Shown piece after piece: positions 9,419 to 17,438 of a DNA stretch of 64,000 nucleotides. The translations under genes were made by a program, and so were the position numbers. Within the stretch, counting starts at the first letter, position 1. The number at the start of each line of letters is the position of its first letter. The notes below the pieces were generated by a model. The model ran no database searches, had not been told where the DNA came from, and worked only from the letters and a program-made list of their open reading frames with translations. The stretch is from positions 310,001-374,000 of the forward strand of contig NZ_CAJHCQ010000002.1 in NCBI RefSeq assembly GCF_904848665.1. Reading direction: 5' to 3'. The DNA comes from Paraburkholderia hiiakae. GTDB taxonomy: Bacteria > Pseudomonadota > Gammaproteobacteria > Burkholderiales > Burkholderiaceae.

Positions 9419-10522
9419 ATGCGCGCAATGCCTTTCCCCGACGGCTACACGATCGAGTCACATTTGCAAGAACCGCGCGACCTGCGCCGAGTGCCTATTC
9501 ATCCCGATCACTGGTATCCCCTCGCCTGGTCGCGCGAACTCAAGCCTGGCAAGACGCTGGGCACGCATTTCGCAGGCGAGCCCATCGTGCTCTTTCGCAC
9601 CGCGTCGGGCGCGGTGTACGCGCTCGAAGACCGCTGCGCCCACCGCCAGGTGCCGCTGCATGCGGGCGTGGTGGACGGCGAGTCGCTTCGCTGCGGCTAC
9701 CACGGCTGGACCTACGATTGTTCGGGGCAATGCGTGGACGTGCCCTACCTCGGCCGCGAGCGCCTGCCCAACGGCGTGCGCGCCTATCCGTGCCGCGAGG
9801 CGCACGGCATGATCTTTGTTTTTCCCGGCAACGCCACGCTCGCCGAAGACCGTCCGCTGCCCGTGCTGGATTCGGTCACGGACAAGGCCTACAAGACGCG
9901 CCGCTTCGGTCAGGAGGTGAAGTGCCACTACTCGTTCATGCACGAGAATCTGATGGACATGAATCACCAGTTTCTCCACCGCCGCCAGATGGGCCAGATG
10001 CGGGCGCGCTCGCTCGGCCGGCGGCGCGGCGAGAACTTCATCGAAGTGGATTACACGTTCGCGCGTATGGCGGGCAAGCAGCCCGCGGGTGAGGCGCTCG
10101 TGTTCGGCGCGAGCAAGAACCGCGCGGACCCGGCCGATCAGAGCGTGATGACCATCCGCACGCAATATCCGTATCAAACGCTGAAAATCCGCTCGGGCGA
10201 CAACTCGCTCCTCATGGACCTGTGGATCATTTATGTTCCGCTCGACGCGCAGCAGCGCACGAACCGGACCTTCGGACTCCTTTCGGTGCGCAGGCCTGCC
10301 GTGCCGTTCCTGCTCGACGCGGCGTGGCCGCTGCTGGTGTGGTTCACGGAGCGCATCTTCAAGGAAGATCGCACCATCGTGGAACTCGAACAGGCCGCGC
10401 ACGACAACCAGGGCGCCGACTGGAATCACGAAGTCTTTCCCGTCATCAACGAATTGCGCGACCTGCTGCGCGAATGCGGCGCGCGCACCGTGATCCCCAT
10501 TCGCGAGGTTAGCGAAGTCTGA
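9419..10522 (+). CDS. Rieske non-heme iron ring-hydroxylating oxygenase, alpha-subunit type
   Basis: 367 residues from ATG 9419, which has AAGGAGA eight bases upstream. A TTG at 9317 would add 34 unlikely residues (ending NDNDDIDGLDKEILR) and has no such site. The Rieske [2Fe-2S] ligands are Cys73, His75, Cys92 and His95 (CAHRQVPLH and CGYHGW). The mononuclear iron site shows Asp180, His183 and His187 (NLMDMNHQFLH). The size matches the phthalate/vanillate O-demethylase-type oxygenases that work as alpha-only homotrimers. No ferredoxin or reductase gene is adjacent, so electrons must come from elsewhere. It may hydroxylate or demethylate the acid made by the nitrilase; that link is inference from position. 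Confidence 0.9.
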   Translation: MRAMPFPDGYTIESHLQEPRDLRRVPIHPDHWYPLAWSRELKPGKTLGTHFAGEPIVLFRTASGAVYALEDRCAHRQVPLHAGVVDGESLRCGYHGWTYDCSGQCVDVPYLGRERLPNGVRAYPCREAHGMIFVFPGNATLAEDRPLPVLDSVTDKAYKTRRFGQEVKCHYSFMHENLMDMNHQFLHRRQMGQMRARSLGRRRGENFIEVDYTFARMAGKQPAGEALVFGASKNRADPADQSVMTIRTQYPYQTLKIRSGDNSLLMDLWIIYVPLDAQQRTNRTFGLLSVRRPAVPFLLDAAWPLLVWFTERIFKEDRTIVELEQAAHDNQGADWNHEVFPVINELRDLLRECGARTVIPIREVSEV

Positions 10523-10532
10523 CGCGAGCGCG

Positions 10533-10940
10533 TCAGGCGGTTTTGCTGGCGCGCGGTTTCGCAGGCGCTTTTTTCTTCGCTTTGCCCTGGTTGAATTCGA
10601 TCGCCGCGCGAATGAGCGCCTTCAGCGCGCGCTTGTCGACCTTGTCACCCTCGAGAAAGTCGATGGCGCGTCGCGCGTTGCCGTCGAGTCCGGCGTTGAA
10701 GAGCTTGTTCGGGTCGGCCAGGCTCGCGCCGTACAGGAACGTGAGCTTGACCTTGCCTTTGTGCGCATTGCCCACGGCAATCATGCCGTCCCGATACCAC
10801 ACGGGGCTGCCCATGTATTTCCATTCCTCGACGATCGCCGGGTCGGCTTCGAGAATGGCCTCGCGCATGGCGGTGAAGGTTTCGCGGCGCCAGTCGGTGA
10901 GTTCCGCGATTAGCTGGTCAATACGTTCCGATGGGGTCAT
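10533..10940 (-). CDS. DUF1801 domain protein
   Basis: 135 residues from ATG 10940 (MTPSERIDQLIAELTDWRRE), preceded by GGAG on the minus strand. In-frame codons upstream to 11000 encode an unlikely His/Arg-rich extension. The core EWKYMGSPVWYRDGMIAVGNAHKG and the following KLTFLYGASL pattern match the DUF1801/YdhG-like fold found in many small bacterial proteins. The Lys/Ala-rich tail (KAKKKAPAKPRASK) may be disordered. The biochemical role is unknown. It converges with the Rieske gene, leaving only 10 bp between the two stops. Confidence 0.8.
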   Translation of the reverse strand: MTPSERIDQLIAELTDWRRETFTAMREAILEADPAIVEEWKYMGSPVWYRDGMIAVGNAHKGKVKLTFLYGASLADPNKLFNAGLDGNARRAIDFLEGDKVDKRALKALIRAAIEFNQGKAKKKAPAKPRASKTA

Positions 10941-11008
10941 TCGCGCTCCGTGCCTTGCATGTCTTCCCGTCGCCGGGCGATCAGGATCGTAATGTAGCAC
11001 TCAGCGCA

Positions 11009-11746
11009 TCAGGCGACGTGCGCAATGACCATGGGAAGCACGAAGGGCAGGACGAGCGCGGAAATCGTGCCGTTCATCGCCATGCCGAGCCCGGCGAACG
11101 CACCCGCTTCCTCGCTGATCTGGAACGCGCGGGCCGTGCCGATGCCGTGCGCCGCGACGCCAATGGCGAAACCGCGCGCGTCGTCGCGCCGGATGCCGAG
11201 CACGCCGAGGACGAAGGTCCCCATCACGGCGCCGGAAATGCCGGTGGCGATCACGATTGCGGCGGTCAACGCGGGCATGCCGCCCACTTTCGCGGAAATC
11301 AGCATTCCAATGGCGGCGGTGACCGACTTAGGGGCGAGCGAGGCGACCGTTGCGGGCTGGCAGCCGAACAGCACGGCGATCGCCACGGCCGAAACGACGG
11401 CCACGCAACTGCCGGCGAGCAGGCCGAACACAAGCGGAACGAAAGCTTCGCGCAGTTTGTGTAGTTGACGATGGAGCGGCACAGCGAGCGCCACGATCGC
11501 CGGGCCGAGCAGAAAATGAATGAGGCGCGCGTGCTCGAAGTACGCCTGGTAGGGAATGCCAGCTAACTTCAGCAGGCCGGTGAGCAGCAAGACCGCGATC
11601 GCGACGGGGTTTGCCAGCGGATTGCGGCGGCAGCGTTGGTGTATCCAGCATGCGAGCAGATAGACGCCAATCGTTGCGGCGATAGCGGGCACATCCGAAC
11701 TTGTGAGCCACACGCCCATGAAGGCAGGTGCCGTATGTTCTGGCAT
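11009..11746 (-). CDS. lrgB: LrgB/CidB-family membrane protein
   Basis: 245 residues from ATG 11746, preceded by GAGGAG; an in-frame ATG at 11776 lacks such a site. The protein is almost entirely hydrophobic, with about six to eight membrane segments. It carries the LrgB hallmark regions: LLGPAIVALAVPL, SVTAAIGMLISAKVGG and the C-terminal GVAAHGIGTARAFQISEEAGAFAGLGM. LrgB works with the holin-like LrgA in control of murein hydrolases, or in pyruvate or glycolate movement in other species. The LrgA-like gene is directly upstream on the same strand, 45 bp away. Confidence 0.9.
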   Translation of the reverse strand: MPEHTAPAFMGVWLTSSDVPAIAATIGVYLLACWIHQRCRRNPLANPVAIAVLLLTGLLKLAGIPYQAYFEHARLIHFLLGPAIVALAVPLHRQLHKLREAFVPLVFGLLAGSCVAVVSAVAIAVLFGCQPATVASLAPKSVTAAIGMLISAKVGGMPALTAAIVIATGISGAVMGTFVLGVLGIRRDDARGFAIGVAAHGIGTARAFQISEEAGAFAGLGMAMNGTISALVLPFVLPMVIAHVA

Positions 11747-11791
11747 GGTTGGTCTCCTCGCGCATAACGGGTGCAAATCCGCCGAAGCCGC

Positions 11792-12226
11792 CTATTGTTC
11801 GACCTTCGCGGACCGCATCGATTGTTTCGTTTTCCTTTCGAGTAACGCGCAGGTCACGAGTCCGCCTGCGGCGATCGAAAGCGCGGTGCTCACCACGATG
11901 GCAACAGCGATTGCGAATAGTTGACCTTTCAACACGCCGGCGAGCGCGAATACGCCTGTGCCAGCGGGGATGAACAAAAGCGAAAGATGATTCAGCAACC
12001 CAAGTGCCGGGCCCTCGATGTGGCGCTCGACCTGAGGCGCCGCTGAAAGCAGACAGAGGAGCAGCACGAGGCCGATGACCGGACCGGGAATGGGCACGCG
12101 CACGATCCAGGCGATCCATTCTCCTGCGCCTTGTAGCGTGACGAGCAGCGCGAACGTGCGCACGAATGCCAGGTCCGCCTTGACTGGCGCCGGGGCATCC
12201 ATTGGGGCATGGGCGGAGGGGCGCAT
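11792..12226 (-). CDS. lrgA: LrgA/CidA-family holin-like protein
   Basis: 144 residues from ATG 12226, preceded by GGAG; ATG 12202 is an alternative. Four predicted membrane segments are visible, and the family motif IPGPVIGLVLLLCLL is clear, followed by LLNHLSLLFIPAGTGV. LrgA proteins are small holin-like membrane proteins that pair with LrgB. Order and spacing (LrgA then LrgB, 45 bp) indicate an operon. The charged C-terminus ends RKTKQSMRSAKVEQ. No regulator of the LytSR or CidR type is adjacent. Confidence 0.88.
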   Translation of the reverse strand: MRPSAHAPMDAPAPVKADLAFVRTFALLVTLQGAGEWIAWIVRVPIPGPVIGLVLLLCLLSAAPQVERHIEGPALGLLNHLSLLFIPAGTGVFALAGVLKGQLFAIAVAIVVSTALSIAAGGLVTCALLERKTKQSMRSAKVEQ

Positions 12227-12553
12227 CGGGAAGCTCCGAAGGAACGCATCGAACGCAACGACACGCAGGCAGTATCCGCCCAGCCCGTGTGGACAAACAT
12301 GGACGGGATCTGAAGAAATCGTTAAGTGTTGGTCGACGCGCCCGTTTCGATCCGGGCGCCGGCGCGCGGAGTAAAAGGGCGCCGAAGGTGCGCCAGATGT
12401 CCCGGGACAAATGCGAATAGACGTGCCGCAACCGCCAGCGACCCGGTTCAACAGAGGAGCGCATTTGCGCTCGCTCAGAATCCTGGACTTGTTTTGCAGA
12501 TTTGTACGCGAACGCGGGATACGCTGGATGCCCGAAAACATGACGGGCAACTT
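12227..12553. other. Intergenic stretch between lrgA and the toxin-like gene
   Basis: This 327-bp gap separates two divergent genes, so it must contain both promoters. A frame in phase with the toxin-like gene stays open from 12326, but its Arg-rich translation does not look coding. I see no clear promoter, repeat or terminator. The possibility that the toxin-like gene has lost a 5' part cannot be excluded. Confidence 0.4.
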
Positions 12554-13636
12554 ATGACGTGGAACACGCTCGACGTACCGCTCGAAACCGGTTGGCAATG
12601 CACGCTTATTCCGGGGACGCAGTATTACGACTTGACGGGTTGGGGGCGCGGCTACCGGAATATGTCGGCCCGTCAGCTTTACCCAAACGCGGAGCGGGAG
12701 AACTTCTCCTATTCGTGGAATGCGCGGCCTCTGAGCGAAGTGGACAAGAGCGAGCTGTGGGAAAAGGACCGGCTCAGGCAACTCGCGGACGATACGGCCG
12801 CCTTTGCCCGACATTTCCGCCCGAACTGGGACTTGCTTACGATTACGGGTGAAAAGGCGCTGCGCGACGTTCAGGCGTTCCTTCGCGACAGCCTGAAACT
12901 GGCGCACTGGAACCTGCCGACTGACAACGCCGGAGTCAGGAAACAGCTATGCGATGCGGTGGTCTCCGGCCAGCTTGTGCCGGTGGTGAATCGCGAATAC
13001 CGGGGCGTACCGCGCGTTGGACCGCCAGCCCACGCGCCGCAGCATTGGCCCGCAACGGGCGGGGGCGGTGGTTATGGGTACCCGCCAAAGGTCTTAACCG
13101 GCAGTGAATTCCAGGCGCTCAAGCGGGCCAATGGCGAGCTGCCCGCACTGGATTCGGTTGCCGGGGGCGTCGTGGGTGCGAGGCTGAGTCCGTTGCCTGA
13201 CCTGGGCGCCCCGGCCACGGATGGCGATGGTTTTGGCTTGCTCGGCGGCGGTGAATCGGCGGCGGCCGCGTTGCTCGGCAGCGGTGACGCTGATTCAGAT
13301 TATGGCGGCGCGTTTGATGGCGATCGGTTTAGCGACGATACGGGCAATAGCTCGACACCGCTAGGCGGAGGACAGGCGTTCGGATATAGCGGAGACGACG
13401 CTGGAGCATTTGGCGACGACCTGCAAACCGCGTGGCTCCCCTCTACAGGCGGCCCGCCGAATCAATGGGTTGAAAATGCATCAGGTAAGCAACAATGGCG
13501 CTTATACGACGGAGACGGTAACGCAGCAGTTGATATTGACTTCGGCCATGACCACGGTTTCGGCATTCCTCATGCCCATAACTGGGATGATGGCGTCAGA
13601 GATAACGGCAATGCTTTTTCTCTGCTTCCTTATTGA
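12554..13636 (+). CDS. Candidate polymorphic toxin, orphan, with C-terminal DxDF/HxH/PHxHxW motif
   Basis: 360 residues from ATG 12554 (MTWNTLDVPLETGWQ). Three parts are visible. The N-terminal half is globular and rich in Trp and Tyr (to about residue 150). The middle is a Gly/Asp/Ser-rich low-complexity linker (about 175-300). The compact C-terminus has Trp-rich WVENASGKQQWRLYDGDG followed by VDIDFGHDHGFGIPHAHNW. The His/Asp cluster could form a metal or catalytic site; DIDF...PHxHxW endings recur in modular bacterial toxins, but I cannot name the family with certainty. No signal peptide or secretion domain is seen. The next gene, 11 bp later, looks like its immunity partner. The upstream Shine-Dalgarno is weak. 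Confidence 0.6.
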   Translation: MTWNTLDVPLETGWQCTLIPGTQYYDLTGWGRGYRNMSARQLYPNAERENFSYSWNARPLSEVDKSELWEKDRLRQLADDTAAFARHFRPNWDLLTITGEKALRDVQAFLRDSLKLAHWNLPTDNAGVRKQLCDAVVSGQLVPVVNREYRGVPRVGPPAHAPQHWPATGGGGGYGYPPKVLTGSEFQALKRANGELPALDSVAGGVVGARLSPLPDLGAPATDGDGFGLLGGGESAAAALLGSGDADSDYGGAFDGDRFSDDTGNSSTPLGGGQAFGYSGDDAGAFGDDLQTAWLPSTGGPPNQWVENASGKQQWRLYDGDGNAAVDIDFGHDHGFGIPHAHNWDDGVRDNGNAFSLLPY

Positions 13637-13647
13637 CAGATATAGCT

Positions 13648-14013
13648 ATGGACAAGCTGAAAGAGTTTGAATATTTCCACGACTGGAATCTTGAGGTCAT
13701 CGCAACTCGCGATCGGCACAAACTTATTGTTGTGCTGGAATGTGGTGGGCAGCGTGCGGCACTTAGCTTCAACAAAACTAGCCGCTGTACCATTGAGCAT
13801 TTCGGCGTAGCAAACAATATTGTCTTTGAGGTTAAGGTACTTAAATCAGGAGATGCCAATTACGATCTCGCGCTGTCCATGCTCTCGAAAAGCGAGCGTT
13901 TTTCGAAAATACCGGGACGCCAAATTGCGATGATCGTCGCGACAGCGGGTGCAGAATTGGCTGTCGAGTTTGATTCAATAGAAATTACGCTAGAATCGCC
14001 TAACGTAGGCTGA
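13648..14013 (+). CDS. Candidate immunity protein of the upstream toxin-like gene
   Basis: 121 residues from ATG 13648 (MDKLKEFEYFHDWNLEVI); a TTG at 13633 overlapping the previous stop is a less likely start. The small, soluble, acidic protein of alternating strands (LIVVLECGGQRAALSF, IEHFGVANNIVFEVKVL, AELAVEFDSIEITLES) has no recognised domain. Placement 11 bp behind a toxin-like gene, small size and lower GC (the 60 bases from 13801 contain 23 G+C) are what one expects of an immunity gene. A strong intrinsic terminator follows 10 bp after the stop, closing a two-gene unit. Function is inferred from context only. Confidence 0.55.
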   Translation: MDKLKEFEYFHDWNLEVIATRDRHKLIVVLECGGQRAALSFNKTSRCTIEHFGVANNIVFEVKVLKSGDANYDLALSMLSKSERFSKIPGRQIAMIVATAGAELAVEFDSIEITLESPNVG

Positions 14014-14023
14014 ATTTCTAAGG

Positions 14024-14050
14024 CCGACTCTTGAGGGTCGGTTTTTTTTT
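14024..14050 (+). terminator. Rho-independent terminator after the toxin/immunity-like pair
   Basis: A 7-bp stem (CCGACTC with GGGTCGG, one G-T pair) with loop TTGA is followed by nine T residues (14042-14050). It lies 10 bp after the stop of the immunity-like gene and before the MFS gene. Confidence 0.9.
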
Positions 14051-14173
14051 GTGTCTGCCTGGCGTTCCTCAATCGCGCTGCCCCGCCGCACACGCTCCCA
14101 TCATCGGGCCGCGGGCCTCAAGCAAACGAGTCCTACTGGGTTGCATAGAATATTGGCGGTCACTCTCACATCC

Positions 14174-15442
14174 ATGCCGACACCGACCCACGCGAGACCG
14201 CACGGACACGACCGACCGCACGCCGCAGCGCAGACATGGGCGCTCGCGGTGGCTCAACTCGTTTCGTGGGGGACGATCTACTACGCATTCTCGCTTTTCG
14301 TCGTGCCCATGGAGAGCGCGATGGGCTGGAGCCGCACGGCGACGAACGCCGCGCTTTCAGTGGGTTTGCTGGTCTCGGGGTTCGCGGCCTACCCGGTCGG
14401 CACGCTGATCGACCGCGGCCATGGCCGGCGCGTCATGGTGGGCGGTACGCTGCTCGCTTCGGCGATGCTCGTGGTGTGGTCGCAGGCGCGCAATCTGCCG
14501 ACGCTCGTCGCCGTGTGGTGCGGGCTGGGCGTAGCGATCGCGGCGACGCTCTACGACCCCGTGTTTGCAGTCGTGACGCGGGACTTCCCGCGCAGTTACG
14601 CGAGGAAAATCACGCTCATCACGCTCGTGGCGGGTTTCGCGAGCACCGTGTTCATTCCGCTCACACAAGGCTTGATCGGCGAGTTCGGCTGGCGGGGCGC
14701 GTTGCTCGCGCTTGCGCTCGTCAATCTGCTCGTCTGCCTGCCGGTGCACGGATTCGCGATTCATCGCGGCGAGCCGGGTGAGGATACCGCGAGGCAGAAA
14801 GCGGCGCGCGAGGTCAGCCGCGCCTCGGCGCGCAACGCCTTGCGCTCGCCCGTATTCTGGGCGCTGGCCGTTTGCTTCACGGCGTACTACTCCACGTTCG
14901 TCGCGCTCACGTTCCATCTGATCCCGTTGATGCGCGAGCGTGCCGTTGCGGGCACAACGGTCATTGTGACCATGGCGGCGATCGGGCCGGCACAGGTGCT
15001 TGCGCGTGTCGTGTGGTTCGCCGTCGGAAGACGCGCGCCACCGGGGCTCGTCGCCATCGTGGTGACGGCGGCATTTCCGTGCTCCGTCGTGATTCTGATG
15101 TGCGCAGGGACGTCGGCTGGGTGGTTGCTGCTATTCGCCATCGTCTACGGCGGCGCCAACGGCATGATGACTATCTTGCGCGGGACGATCGTGCAGGCGC
15201 TGCTCTGGACCGAAGGCTACGGCACGGTGAGCGGCCTGCTCTCGATGCCCGCGAACATCGCCAAAGGCATTGCGCCCATCGCGGGCGCGGCGATCTGGGC
15301 GATACGCGCTAGCTACGCGCCGGTGGAGTGGGTTGTGCTGATCGTCTCGTTGATATCGATGGCGGCTTGCGTGGTTGCCGTTCGCATGGCTGCGCCCCGC
15401 GTCAGCGATACAGAATCTGCCGCTTCAGGTCGCCCGAAATGA
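14174..15442 (+). CDS. MFS transporter, OFA/monocarboxylate-like
   Basis: 422 residues from ATG 14174 (MPTPTHARPHGHDRPH); upstream in-frame codons to 14051 lie just behind the terminator and are not needed. Twelve hydrophobic segments are visible. The family motif-A region reads GTLIDRGHGRRVMVGG between segments 2 and 3. The overall pattern (QLVSWGTIYYAFSLFVVPME at the start) resembles MFS members annotated as monocarboxylate or oxalate/formate antiporter-like. The substrate is unknown. The 3' end overlaps the convergent transglutaminase-like gene by 41 bp, so transcripts of the two genes are antisense over their last codons. Confidence 0.85.
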   Translation: MPTPTHARPHGHDRPHAAAQTWALAVAQLVSWGTIYYAFSLFVVPMESAMGWSRTATNAALSVGLLVSGFAAYPVGTLIDRGHGRRVMVGGTLLASAMLVVWSQARNLPTLVAVWCGLGVAIAATLYDPVFAVVTRDFPRSYARKITLITLVAGFASTVFIPLTQGLIGEFGWRGALLALALVNLLVCLPVHGFAIHRGEPGEDTARQKAAREVSRASARNALRSPVFWALAVCFTAYYSTFVALTFHLIPLMRERAVAGTTVIVTMAAIGPAQVLARVVWFAVGRRAPPGLVAIVVTAAFPCSVVILMCAGTSAGWLLLFAIVYGGANGMMTILRGTIVQALLWTEGYGTVSGLLSMPANIAKGIAPIAGAAIWAIRASYAPVEWVVLIVSLISMAACVVAVRMAAPRVSDTESAASGRPK

Positions 15443-17273
15443 CGCGCGCGGCCGGGGATAACTGCTGGAGCATTGCCGCGCTGCACACGTTCGTGTGGAA
15501 GTTGCGTTCGAGCACGCGATCGATTTCCACCGTCTGTCCGTCGCGGTGATAACGGGCGGTATAGGTTACGTCGCCGCTGCGCGTGTCGACGTCGGGCGGA
15601 ATCGCGATGATAGTCGCGTCGGCCGGCAACGTTACCCGGTAGTGCTCGTGGAGCGCGGTGCCGCCGCAGGGGCCGTCGAGCGGCTGGCCGGCTTGCCTCA
15701 GCACATAGTCGGCAAAGCTTCTGATGGAGCCGTAGTTCGGCATGGTGGGGACGGCGAGCGCGGCGGGGCCCGGCATGATCGCCATATTGTCGATCGTGCT
15801 CTTCAGGTCGAAGCGCAGCGCGCCAGGCGCATCGCGCTTCATGGCGGCGACGTGCAGCGTGCCGTTGAGGCCGCTTTGCCGCAGCAGGTCATAGGCGATG
15901 CGCCCAGAGGTGTACTGCGCAAGCTGGCGGCCAGGACCGATGCGTGCCTGCCCGCTGAGTGTGATGGAGCCGGTGAGTTCGGCATCGCCGTCGTCGTGCA
16001 CAGCGATGGCGTAGTCGGTCGCGGAGGTGCTGTTCGTGCCGTTCTGCGGCGGCGTGTGAAGCATCTCGCCGGTCGCTGTGTCGAGTGCCGGCTTGTCGCT
16101 CACGGCGAAAGGCAGGATTCCGAACGGTGCGAAGCCGTTGGTGGTATCGGCGAACACGCCGAACTCGGGCAGCCATGTAATGGCGTGGTTGAAGAGGATC
16201 CACGCCGGCGCGTTGGGCAGACGGTAGCTGTTGCCGAGGTTCACGAGCACGCTATCGGCATGGATTCCCTTGGCCGCGAGCAGCGCGATGAACAAGGTGA
16301 CGTGATCCTTGCAGTCGCCATAGCCATTGCGCAGGACGCTGTCCGCGCTGTGGGGCACGACCGGGCCTGTGCCCACCCATGCCAGGAGGTAGCGGATATT
16401 GCGGCTGACCCAGTCGTAGATCAGCATGGCCTGCGCTCGCCGGTCGGAGACATTGGCCGTGATCTCGTCGGCGCGGCTCTGGATCGCGGGCGTAACCTGC
16501 GCTTGCGGGCGGGCGCCGTGCTCGTAGGCTTGGCCGACTTCGGCGTAATCGGCGAAATTCGTCGCGACGAAATACGGGCCGGCGTCGATCGCGGCGACGG
16601 AGTCGCCCTGGGCCGCGAGCGGACCCGAGGGCGGCGTGCGATAGCGATACACGCGAACGCGCCGCGCGCCGTTCACCGTGTCGCCGTCGGCTTGCAGGCC
16701 GTGCGCCTCGATGCGCACCGCCATGCCGGCGGGGGTATCGAGTGTCTCCTTCACGTCATCGAAGGCCTCGGTTGGCGGGTAGTCCACGATTTCGGCGAAT
16801 TTGCCCGGAAACATCGTTTCGCGGTCCTGCAACGTGTAGCGAAGGCGCACGGTGTCGCCTACCGAGGTCGCGGGAAAGGCCACGATCCGCAGGTGCTCCG
16901 CGCTGAACAGCGGCGCGCTCACGGTTGCCGGGGCCGGCCGGTCGAATACCGCGCTGCCCAGGTCGGCGCTCACGCGCTGCCCGCCCGGATGCTGGGTCTC
17001 GGCCTCGTCGATCGTGAGGGATTGCGTGTCGGCGTTGTAGGGCACCGCGTATTCTGAAAAGCGGCGCAGCGCGGCGTCGCTCGATAGCACGACGCTCACC
17101 GTGACCCGTGTGGTGGCGTGGCCAGCATCGTCCACCGAAATGGCGCGCTCGAACTGGCTGACCCGGTATTCGGGAGCGTCGGCAGCCGGGGCGCTGGCCG
17201 CATGAGCCTGCGTCAAGCCGGTGAGTGCGACGCCAATGCATTGCATGAGAAGCAGTCGGCTGTGGGTTTTCAC
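15402..17273 (-). CDS. Secreted DUF3857/transglutaminase-like protein
   Basis: 623 residues with a signal peptide (MKTHSRLLLMQCIGVALTGL, ending near QAHA). The N-terminal half matches DUF3857, a beta-rich domain (residues about 30-220). The transglutaminase-like core has Cys in YGDCKDHVTLFIALL, His in LFNHAITWLP and Asp in FADTTNG, the expected Cys-His-Asp triad. Such DUF3857-transglutaminase proteins are exported and their substrates are mostly unknown. A conserved-looking C-terminal beta domain follows (VTLPADATIIAIPPDVD). It is a single gene whose end overlaps the convergent MFS gene by 41 bp. Confidence 0.85.
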   Translation of the reverse strand: MKTHSRLLLMQCIGVALTGLTQAHAASAPAADAPEYRVSQFERAISVDDAGHATTRVTVSVVLSSDAALRRFSEYAVPYNADTQSLTIDEAETQHPGGQRVSADLGSAVFDRPAPATVSAPLFSAEHLRIVAFPATSVGDTVRLRYTLQDRETMFPGKFAEIVDYPPTEAFDDVKETLDTPAGMAVRIEAHGLQADGDTVNGARRVRVYRYRTPPSGPLAAQGDSVAAIDAGPYFVATNFADYAEVGQAYEHGARPQAQVTPAIQSRADEITANVSDRRAQAMLIYDWVSRNIRYLLAWVGTGPVVPHSADSVLRNGYGDCKDHVTLFIALLAAKGIHADSVLVNLGNSYRLPNAPAWILFNHAITWLPEFGVFADTTNGFAPFGILPFAVSDKPALDTATGEMLHTPPQNGTNSTSATDYAIAVHDDGDAELTGSITLSGQARIGPGRQLAQYTSGRIAYDLLRQSGLNGTLHVAAMKRDAPGALRFDLKSTIDNMAIMPGPAALAVPTMPNYGSIRSFADYVLRQAGQPLDGPCGGTALHEHYRVTLPADATIIAIPPDVDTRSGDVTYTARYHRDGQTVEIDRVLERNFHTNVCSAAMLQQLSPAARVISGDLKRQILYR

Positions 17274-17438
17274 GCTAACCCCGTTATCGGTTTATTGGGC
17301 TAGCGCAGAGCATAGCAGCACGGTTCTGCCGATGCCGGGTTTCGCAAGCCGCGTGAGCGACGACGAAGCCGCGCAACTGGCGACGTTCGAGCGCAGCGGC
17401 GGGGCCGTGCAAGCTTCGCGCGGCCCCTTCAGCGACCT

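Noticed and set aside
12326..12553. Upstream extension of the toxin-like gene to 12326
   Set aside because: The frame is open but starts at a TTG, the translation is Arg-rich without domain character, and ATG 12554 begins the globular part.
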